The notes under the pieces were generated by a model that saw only the letters and a program-made list of their open reading frames with translations, was not told the DNA's origin and ran no database searches. A stretch of 29,892 bases of DNA from Chryseobacterium sp. (GTDB lineage: Bacteria > Bacteroidota > Bacteroidia > Flavobacteriales > Weeksellaceae). The stretch's first letter is position 1; the number at the start of each line of letters is the position of its first letter. Location of the stretch: NCBI GenBank assembly GCA_003248755.1, contig QFQW01000042.1, positions 1 through 29,892 of the forward strand. The letters run 5' to 3'. The position numbers were made by a program, and so were the translations under genes. Shown here piece after piece: positions 23,479 to 29,892 of this stretch.

Positions 23479-24915
23479 ATGAAATTATTTCTCTCACTAT
23501 TGTTTTTTATGTGCTTTTTTAAGTGTACAATTATCTGTGCTCAAAAGATGAATGCAATGGAAGAAAAGATTGATAAGAATAGAGACCTTGCTCTTAAAGA
23601 TCCTGAACAATATAAAAAAAATCTTGAAGACTTACTTAAAATTGCTGTAAAGACAAAGAATCACAGAGCAGAACTAAGATTATTAGGGCAAAGATGCTGG
23701 TATTATAATCATAAATTAGATTTGGACAATTCTTTAAAATCTATTGGTCTACTTCAGAAAAAAGCAACAGAATATAAAGACTTATATCATCAGGCATTGG
23801 CACATCAGTATTCTTCATATATGTTTGCAAAGAATAATCTTCCTGATCAATCCATTACAGAATATAAAGAAGCGATTAATATTCTCAATCAACTAGATTC
23901 CAACCAGCAAGACATTAGGTACAGCAAGATGAATGTTTACCTTACTGTATCAAATGCATATATTGAAAAAAAGGATTATGCAGAGGTAGCATCTGTATCT
24001 CTGAAAGCCAGCAAAGAGATAGAACAATTTACCGATAAAGAGCTAAAGAGACAGATGCATTTTCTGAATTATTCCAATCTGGGAGGTTTTTATGCAGAAC
24101 TTGGCAACAGAGATTCTGCTGTTTACTTTGTACAGAAATCTATGAAGTTAAGAAGGAAAAATGAAGAAAATTCAACACCACAGTTTCAAAATTATATGAC
24201 TCTTGGTATAATTGCAAAGAATGAAAAAAAAATTTCTGTAGCAATAGAAAATTTAAGAAAGGCAGAAAATATAGCCTCTCAAATAAAACCTGAATTAGAA
24301 AATGTCTTATTGATCTATAATGCACTTTCAGAATTGTATAAGGATTGTGATAGTCTGGATTTGTCTAACAGCTATATTCAAAAATCCAATGTATTACAGC
24401 TTCAGATAGAGAAAAATAGGAACAAATCTCTTCATACTATTATAAACGATGGTATTTTGGAAGATAAGAGAACCATAGTATATGTTACTCTGGGACTCTC
24501 ATTTATAATAATTGTTTTATTAGGAATATCGATTCACTTTAGAAGAAAAAGCAAATTATTGATAAAGCAAGAAAAACAAAGCCAGGAATATCTTATGGGA
24601 AGAGAAAAATTTAATGATGATTTGAAAGACTTTTCCAAACTTGTAGAAATGGCTAAGAAAAAAGATCCTGCTTTTCTTGTTGCGTTTAGAGAGACCTACC
24701 CTTATTTTGTTGAAAAAATTTTAGCTGTCAATCCTAAGATTGTACATACGGAACTTGAGTTTTGCGCTTTGATGAAACTTAATCTTCCAACAAAAGAAAT
24801 TGCGAAAATTCTAAGTATTGAACCTAAGTCTGTACGTGCTAAAAAATATCGCATCAGAAAAAAATTAAATATTGAGGATGATGCCGAGATCTATTCTTGG
24901 TTCAATCAAATTTAA
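23479..24915 (+). CDS. membrane-tethered TPR protein with C-terminal LuxR-like HTH, transcriptional regulator
   Basis: A 478-residue one-piece signalling protein. A signal peptide (1-21) leads into a periplasmic helical TPR region (about 45-310), one transmembrane helix (332-354), a short coiled linker and a cytosolic winged or LuxR-type HTH near the end (about 424-463: ELEFCALMKLNLPTKEIA, then SVRAKKYRIRKKL). This layout is common in Bacteroidota. The sensor is outside and the DNA-binding domain inside, without a kinase. The ligand and targets are unknown. The next genes on the same strand, 364 bp away, are three secreted surface proteins, which are natural candidates for its targets. Confidence 0.88.
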   Translation: MKLFLSLLFFMCFFKCTIICAQKMNAMEEKIDKNRDLALKDPEQYKKNLEDLLKIAVKTKNHRAELRLLGQRCWYYNHKLDLDNSLKSIGLLQKKATEYKDLYHQALAHQYSSYMFAKNNLPDQSITEYKEAINILNQLDSNQQDIRYSKMNVYLTVSNAYIEKKDYAEVASVSLKASKEIEQFTDKELKRQMHFLNYSNLGGFYAELGNRDSAVYFVQKSMKLRRKNEENSTPQFQNYMTLGIIAKNEKKISVAIENLRKAENIASQIKPELENVLLIYNALSELYKDCDSLDLSNSYIQKSNVLQLQIEKNRNKSLHTIINDGILEDKRTIVYVTLGLSFIIIVLLGISIHFRRKSKLLIKQEKQSQEYLMGREKFNDDLKDFSKLVEMAKKKDPAFLVAFRETYPYFVEKILAVNPKIVHTELEFCALMKLNLPTKEIAKILSIEPKSVRAKKYRIRKKLNIEDDAEIYSWFNQI

Positions 24916-25279
24916 TTTTTGACGTAATTTTTTTTAAATAGCAAATTCTTTTATTGCTTGTAAAGGCATATAACAAAAAGCTTACAGCATTATTTTTATT
25001 GTAATTCCACACATTTTATAGACATCGGACATTTACTGAGATGTTCTTAAGTTGCTGATTTTTAATTTTTTTGCATTTTACATAGGGTGCTGTGGTCACT
25101 TTGTGGTCGGTCTTTTTTTGCAATTCGCAACAAAATAAAATACGTTTGCTTAATCTTTTTTTAGATAAAAACTTTCCTCTAAAATATTTTTGGTTTTTAT
25201 ATTCTCCAAATAGGTCAATATGAAATTATATTATCAGCGAATATCAATTACAATTTTTTAATATTTAAATTTTTTGCTT
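24916..25279. other. long regulatory intergenic region
   Basis: There is no gene in 364 bp between the HTH regulator and the secreted-protein operon. It contains two copies of GTGGTC exactly 11 bp apart (25092-25097, 25103-25108), a TTGC-N5-GCAA palindrome (25118-25130) and a consensus -7 element (25185-25192). About 80 bases of leader follow before the ATG at 25280. GC-rich GTGGTC copies stand out against the AT-rich surroundings. Confidence 0.55.
25185..25192 (+). promoter_or_regulatory. candidate -7 element for the secreted-protein operon
   Basis: TATTTTTG matches TAnnTTTG fully. The -33 zone is a T-rich tract without TTTG. A weak -33 would fit a promoter that needs an activator. Confidence 0.5.
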
Positions 25280-26710
25280 ATGAAAAAATCACTTTACTTT
25301 TTATTTTCGTTTGTAAGTTTATTATCTAATGCGCAAACAAAGAGGCTATTTGGTACGACCTTCGGTGGCGGAACATCTAGTTCAGGTACTTTGTTCGAAT
25401 ATAATATTCAAACAAATACTTACGACAAGAAATATGAATTTAATATGTATACCGATGTTGGGATCGGCCCTATTGGTAGTTTATTACAGGCTTCCAACGG
25501 AAAATTGTATGGAACAACTACAGAAGGAGGAGCTGTTATTGGAGTATTGTTTGAGTACGATCCAGCCACCAATATTTATACAAAAAAAATAGATTTTAAT
25601 GGCGACGATAGCGGTGGAAGACCCAATGGAAATTTGATACAATTATCTAACGGCAAACTATACGGTACGACTAATAGTGGCGGAGCATATGCTTCTGGTG
25701 TTTTATTCGAATATAATCCTGCTACCAATACTTATACAAAAAAAATAGAGTTTAATTATTTGGATTTGGCTGGAAGTGGATCTGCACCTTCTTTAGGAGG
25801 ACTTTTACACGCTTCCAATAATAAACTATATGGAATGACATCACATGGGGGATTATATGCAGGAGGTATTTTGTATGAGTATAATCCCGATAATGATACA
25901 TATAGTAAATTATTGGATTTCGACAGTGCTCAAAAAGGTAGTCATCCATATGGAGGTCTAATACAAGCTTCCAACGGAAAATTGTATGGGCTGACATCTG
26001 ATGAATATGCGTCTTCATTAGGTACTTTATTTGAGTATAACCTGGAAAACAATTCATATACTAAGCTAATAGATTTCGATGGTGCTGAAAAAGGAGCTAA
26101 TCCCTATGGAAGCCTTACGCAAGCTTCCAACGGGAAATTATATGGAATGACTTCACAGGGAGGTGCTTTTTCATTAGGCACTTTATTTCAGTATGATATT
26201 GTTACAAATACATATAGTAAACTATTAGACTTCGATGGATCCCAAAAAGGTAGTAGTCCATATGGTAGCTTGATGCAGGCTTCGGATGGTAAATTATATG
26301 GGCAGACACTTTTCGGGGGAGCAGATAATATGGGAGTTCTATTCCAGTATGATTATAGTACAAACACTTATACCAAATTAAAAGATCTCAATTCGACCAT
26401 GGGAGGATATCCTTACTATAATGCAGGTCTGATAGAATTAAAAAATCAGGAAAGTTTATCAACAAACAATAATTTTAAAAATGATATAAAAATCTTTCCT
26501 AATCCCGTTAAAAGTACACTTTTTATAAATGCTAAAGAAAAATTTTCAGTATACGAAATATATACTGCTAACGGCAGGAAATCTATGTTAGGAGTTTTAC
26601 AAAATGCTAGCTCCCAAATACATGTTTCCCAATTATCAAGAGGAGTTTATGTATTGAGGCTGACTACTGATAATGGAGAAATATTTGTTCAAAAATTCAT
26701 CAAAGAATAA
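25280..26710 (+). CDS. secreted GloVer-repeat protein, seven-bladed propeller with T9SS sorting domain
   Basis: A 476-residue secreted protein. The ATG at 25280 is followed directly by a signal peptide (1-19); the in-frame TTG at 25274 is not needed. Residues about 20-385 are seven repeats of roughly 52 residues with the pattern LYGxTxxGG...GxLFEYN...YTKLxDF...GxLxQASNGK. This matches the TIGR03803 tandem repeat called GloVer (choice-of-anchor proteins). Seven units suit a closed beta-propeller. The C-terminal 80 residues are a T9SS type A sorting domain, with FPNP at 406-409 and a final GVYVLRL...FVQKFIKE. It is first in a tandem of three secreted-protein genes with 14 bp to the next. Ligand unknown; surface attachment or binding is likely. 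Confidence 0.9.
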   Translation: MKKSLYFLFSFVSLLSNAQTKRLFGTTFGGGTSSSGTLFEYNIQTNTYDKKYEFNMYTDVGIGPIGSLLQASNGKLYGTTTEGGAVIGVLFEYDPATNIYTKKIDFNGDDSGGRPNGNLIQLSNGKLYGTTNSGGAYASGVLFEYNPATNTYTKKIEFNYLDLAGSGSAPSLGGLLHASNNKLYGMTSHGGLYAGGILYEYNPDNDTYSKLLDFDSAQKGSHPYGGLIQASNGKLYGLTSDEYASSLGTLFEYNLENNSYTKLIDFDGAEKGANPYGSLTQASNGKLYGMTSQGGAFSLGTLFQYDIVTNTYSKLLDFDGSQKGSSPYGSLMQASDGKLYGQTLFGGADNMGVLFQYDYSTNTYTKLKDLNSTMGGYPYYNAGLIELKNQESLSTNNNFKNDIKIFPNPVKSTLFINAKEKFSVYEIYTANGRKSMLGVLQNASSQIHVSQLSRGVYVLRLTTDNGEIFVQKFIKE

Positions 26711-26724
26711 ATAAAAATTTAATT

Positions 26725-28458
26725 ATGAAAAAAATTCTATTTCTGATTATTTGTTGTTTTCCACTTTTTGTCTTTTGTCAAAGTTGGCAACAGTTAGGTC
26801 AAACAATTAGCGATCCGGCTCCCAGTATTAGATATGTCAACGAAGGACCTCAGTCTATGAGTAAGGATGGTAAAGTGATTGCGACGTCATATATCTATAA
26901 TAATTCTGGTACTGCATATTATGATGGCTTTGTACAGGTCTATCAATATGACGGTAATAGCTGGCAACAGTTGGGAAGCAATATCAATTTTCCATTTACT
27001 TATGCTTTAATTTCGTTAAGTCTTAGTGAGGATGGAAAAACAGTGGCGGTAGGTTATGAGTCAACGGATGATCTTATTTACGGTATTGTAAGTGCGGGAA
27101 TCAGGATTTATGAATATCATGAAAATAATTGGGAACAGGTTAAGGAGTTCAATTATAATGAAGTTGAAATTTTGTCCATAAGTCTAAGCAATGATGCTAA
27201 CACTTTGGCAATTACAAATTGGGAGCAGAACATCAACGGAACAGTTAAAATATATAGGAAAACTGGTAACGACTGGTCTTCAATAGGAACGCTCACAGGA
27301 GAAGAAAGCGGAGAGTTTTTTGGATATTCTACAAAATTAAGTTCAGATGGGAACACGATTATTGCTGGAGCACCTTTTAGTAAAGGAGGAGGAGGATTAT
27401 TGTCTAATCCAGGTGCTGCTTATGTTTATAACTACAATGGTACATCTTGGCAAAGGATAGGGCAAAGAATAGATGGAGACAATTTTCAATATTCTTTATT
27501 AGGAAGTAATGTAGATATAAGTCTTGATGGGAAAACAGTGGCAGTGGGAATTAGTAATAGTATGTCTCCAGCAGGATCTGGATATATGAGAACTTATCGT
27601 TTAGATGGGAACACGTGGAAAAAACTTGGTAATGATTTTACCAATGATGTGTCAAATATCACGAGCTTCGGTCTGAACGGAAATGGTAATATCATAGCGG
27701 TAGGAAAGTATGGAGCAACCAATACAGATGGAAATGTGGGTGTTGGTGTAACACAAATCTATCAATATATATGCTCAAATTGGGTATTGACTGACGAAAA
27801 TAAAATCTATGGCAGTGCCCAATATGATCGACAGGGATTGCAAGTAAATGTTAATAATGATGGAAAAATGGTTGCTCTGGGAGGAAGAGGAGGTACACTC
27901 AATATAAACACGGCAACCAAATTTATAAAAGTATACTCCCGTGATAATATTTTGCCTTCTTCTATACAGGTTTCAACTGCTAACCAACAAAGTACAATAA
28001 TAGAAGCAGGACAATATTTGCAGCTAAAAACCTGTATTTATCCGTCATATTCTTATCAGGATATAGTTTGGTCGGTTTCATCGGGATCAGACAAAGCTTC
28101 TGTAGATCAAACTGGTCTGGTATATGGAATACAACCGGGAGTGGTTACTGTAAGAGCCTCATCTCTGCAGTCTGGTGATATCTATGGTGAAATAGGTATT
28201 ATAATAAAAGAAAATCTTTCCATTTCTGAAAATACTAACGAAGAATTTATAATCTATCCAAACCCAACAGAATCATTATTATATATTTCGAATTCTAAGA
28301 ACACAAAATTATTGGAGCTACTATCTGTTGATGGTAGACTATTATTAAAATCTTCTGAAACAAAATTGAATCTGAATTATTTCCCGAAAGGAAATTATAT
28401 TCTTAAGATTATCAAAAATAATGGAGAAATAATATCAAAAAAAGTAATCAAAAAGTAA
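26725..28458 (+). CDS. secreted repeat protein with BIG2 Ig-like and T9SS sorting domains
   Basis: A 577-residue secreted protein. Signal peptide 1-19. Residues about 20-408 form six or seven degenerate units of 55-65 residues with the pattern G-x-V-x-VY-x-YDGNSW-Q-x-LG...S-x-DGKTVAVG, likely a beta-propeller. A bacterial Ig-like group 2 domain follows (409-496: IVWSVSSGS, then TGLVYGIQPGVVTVRA). A T9SS type A sorting domain ends the chain (about 500-577, YPNP at 511-514). It is therefore probably attached to or released from the cell surface. It lies 14 bp after the GloVer protein gene and 26 bp before a close paralogue. Confidence 0.88.
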   Translation: MKKILFLIICCFPLFVFCQSWQQLGQTISDPAPSIRYVNEGPQSMSKDGKVIATSYIYNNSGTAYYDGFVQVYQYDGNSWQQLGSNINFPFTYALISLSLSEDGKTVAVGYESTDDLIYGIVSAGIRIYEYHENNWEQVKEFNYNEVEILSISLSNDANTLAITNWEQNINGTVKIYRKTGNDWSSIGTLTGEESGEFFGYSTKLSSDGNTIIAGAPFSKGGGGLLSNPGAAYVYNYNGTSWQRIGQRIDGDNFQYSLLGSNVDISLDGKTVAVGISNSMSPAGSGYMRTYRLDGNTWKKLGNDFTNDVSNITSFGLNGNGNIIAVGKYGATNTDGNVGVGVTQIYQYICSNWVLTDENKIYGSAQYDRQGLQVNVNNDGKMVALGGRGGTLNINTATKFIKVYSRDNILPSSIQVSTANQQSTIIEAGQYLQLKTCIYPSYSYQDIVWSVSSGSDKASVDQTGLVYGIQPGVVTVRASSLQSGDIYGEIGIIIKENLSISENTNEEFIIYPNPTESLLYISNSKNTKLLELLSVDGRLLLKSSETKLNLNYFPKGNYILKIIKNNGEIISKKVIKK

Positions 28459-28484
28459 TCAGTTATAAATTAAATCAAGTAATT

Positions 28485-29892
28485 ATGAAAAAAATATTTT
28501 TATTAGCTCTAATGTTTCCTCTGATTGTATTTTCTCAATATAGTGTAAACAACTGGAATTTTACAGGGTATACTTCTGGTATACAAGGAGATTCTGGCTA
28601 CGGAAGAACCACTGATAACAACAAGGATGGAAGCATAATAGTGGCTAGTGAACCTGGATATGACGATTATAAAGGTATTGTAAAGGTTTATAAATATTCA
28701 GGAAACAACAATTGGCAACAGCTTGGACAGGATATTTTAGGACAGAATAATAATGACTGGGTAGGTTACGCTGTGGATTTGAATGCAGCTGGAGATATAC
28801 TTGCGGTAACTGTTCCAAAAGGTTTTTTGGGGGGGTATATAAAAGTATTCAAATTTGATGGTACCAGCTGGCAGCAAATGGGTCAAAATATTTCATCTGC
28901 CAATGGTCATGATGTAGCCTTGAGTTCTTCAGGACACAGGATAGCTTTTAGTCGTGATAGTACTTCTGCAATTTATGATTTTGATGGAGCCAATTGGGTG
29001 CCGGTAGGTCAGGAAATAGAAGGAAATGGTTATGCAAGTCGTGAGTCAAGATATTTATCAATAAGTGGTGATGGTAATTCCGTAGCGGTTTCTGTTTCCG
29101 GTGGATCACCTCCTACATATGAAGGTGGACATCTTACAGTCTTTTCCTATAATGGGAGCAGTTGGGTGAGCAAAGGACAGGTTCTGGCTGATCTTGACTA
29201 TGATGCAGAAAATCAATATACATTATACATGGGAAATGTATCTCTGAATGAAGATGGTAGCAGAATGATACTTTCTAGTAATTCTCCATGGACTAATATT
29301 CCTTATGGATATCTTCATGCTTACCAATTCAATAATTCTACCAATTCTTGGGATGTGTTGGGGCAATCTATCAAAGTGGAATCTGCTAGTCTTAGCCGTG
29401 TAAGCATAAGTTCTGACGGGAACAGATTTTTAACAGGTAATGGTAATTATGATAATCAGAAAGGTAGAGCAGCTGTGTATGATTATAAGTCTAATATCGG
29501 AGAATGGAAGCAGGTAGGCGCAGATATTTTCGGATATCCAGCTTCTGAGGTATATTTTGGCAATGCGGTTTCAATAAGTGGAGATGGGAAAAGTTTGGTA
29601 ATTGGAGCAATCCCCGAAGGAGGATATGGTAATTTATATAATTTTCAGTATACAGCAGAAGCACCTAAAAGCGTAACCATATCTACGCTTGCAGGGCAAG
29701 ATCAGTACATATATGTCAATGAGAATCTGCAATTGCAAGCCTCAGTATTACCAAATTCAGAAGGTGTGGATACAAGTATTAATTGGTCGGTTTCTTCCGG
29801 CTCTCAGTATGTTACGGTAGATCAGAACGGATTGGTAAAAGGATTGTCTCCGGGAGTAGCATTGATAAAAGCGATTTCTAATGCAGATTCCA
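28485..29892 (+). CDS. paralogous secreted repeat protein with BIG2 domain, cut by window end
   Basis: An open frame of 469 complete codons runs from the ATG at 28485 off the end of the window. It begins with a signal peptide (MKKIFLLALMFPLIVFSQ). It has the same repeat pattern as the preceding protein (VKVYKYSGNNNWQQLG, then ISGDGNSVAVS) and reaches the BIG2 domain (INWSVSSGS, then GLVKGLSPGVALIKA) at the window edge. A T9SS sorting domain presumably follows outside. The two genes are clear tandem duplicates that have diverged. A run of seven G follows six T at 28829-28835; the frame stays intact there. Confidence 0.88.
   Translation, partial: MKKIFLLALMFPLIVFSQYSVNNWNFTGYTSGIQGDSGYGRTTDNNKDGSIIVASEPGYDDYKGIVKVYKYSGNNNWQQLGQDILGQNNNDWVGYAVDLNAAGDILAVTVPKGFLGGYIKVFKFDGTSWQQMGQNISSANGHDVALSSSGHRIAFSRDSTSAIYDFDGANWVPVGQEIEGNGYASRESRYLSISGDGNSVAVSVSGGSPPTYEGGHLTVFSYNGSSWVSKGQVLADLDYDAENQYTLYMGNVSLNEDGSRMILSSNSPWTNIPYGYLHAYQFNNSTNSWDVLGQSIKVESASLSRVSISSDGNRFLTGNGNYDNQKGRAAVYDYKSNIGEWKQVGADIFGYPASEVYFGNAVSISGDGKSLVIGAIPEGGYGNLYNFQYTAEAPKSVTISTLAGQDQYIYVNENLQLQASVLPNSEGVDTSINWSVSSGSQYVTVDQNGLVKGLSPGVALIKAISNADS

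Noticed and set aside
24955..24992. Intrinsic terminator after the HTH regulator gene
   Set aside because: The possible stem (TGC-T-TGTAA with TTACAGCA) has a bulge and a long loop and no T run directly after it, so it is not convincing.
25487..26400. CRISPR-like direct repeats
   Set aside because: The repeats are in-frame coding repeats of a propeller protein with a 156-159 bp period, not short repeats with unique spacers.

Overview
The window looks like a chromosomal segment of a Flavobacteriia member, most likely Chryseobacterium or a close relative in the Weeksellaceae. The DNA is AT-rich. Several surface proteins end in type IX secretion (T9SS) sorting domains, and promoters fit the Bacteroidota pattern (TTTG, about 18-20 bases, then TAnnTTTG). 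Metabolic genes are of flavobacterial type. No tRNA, rRNA, CRISPR array, phage or insertion sequence is visible.

Left part (1-10.7 kb). A GIY-YIG protein converges on a fused UMP synthase (orotate phosphoribosyltransferase plus a eukaryote-type OMP decarboxylase). Upstream of that gene lies a 133-bp nested-palindrome element, then tag (3-methyladenine glycosylase I) and a MazG-like gene. A forward run follows: serine hydrolase, unknown membrane protein, Fe(II)/2-oxoglutarate dioxygenase and an SGNH hydrolase with a LysM domain inside it. It meets, tail to tail, a reverse operon of GH73 glucosaminidase, membrane-anchored SGNH protein and MBOAT acyltransferase. Together these look like a cell-wall O-acylation and remodelling locus.

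Middle (10.7-19 kb). A two-gene reverse operon encodes a cysteine-synthase-family enzyme and an AONS-family acyltransferase. It is best explained as the start of sulfonolipid (capnine-type) synthesis. Then come a large GT117/DUF2723 membrane glycosyltransferase, a putative dispersed repeat, a DUF1697 protein and kdsA (KDO for lipopolysaccharide).

Right part (19-29.9 kb). A TonB-dependent receptor with a TTG start and a small membrane protein converge on an O-methyltransferase/NlpC-P60 pair. Next is a membrane-tethered TPR-HTH regulator. After a long intergenic region come three secreted proteins: a seven-repeat GloVer propeller and two related repeat proteins with Ig-like domains, the last cut by the window end. 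The first two carry T9SS sorting signals.

At least three genes have arrays of 7-bp repeats directly in front of their start codons. Envelope biology dominates the window: lipid A sugar, unusual lipids, peptidoglycan, glycosylation and secreted surface proteins.
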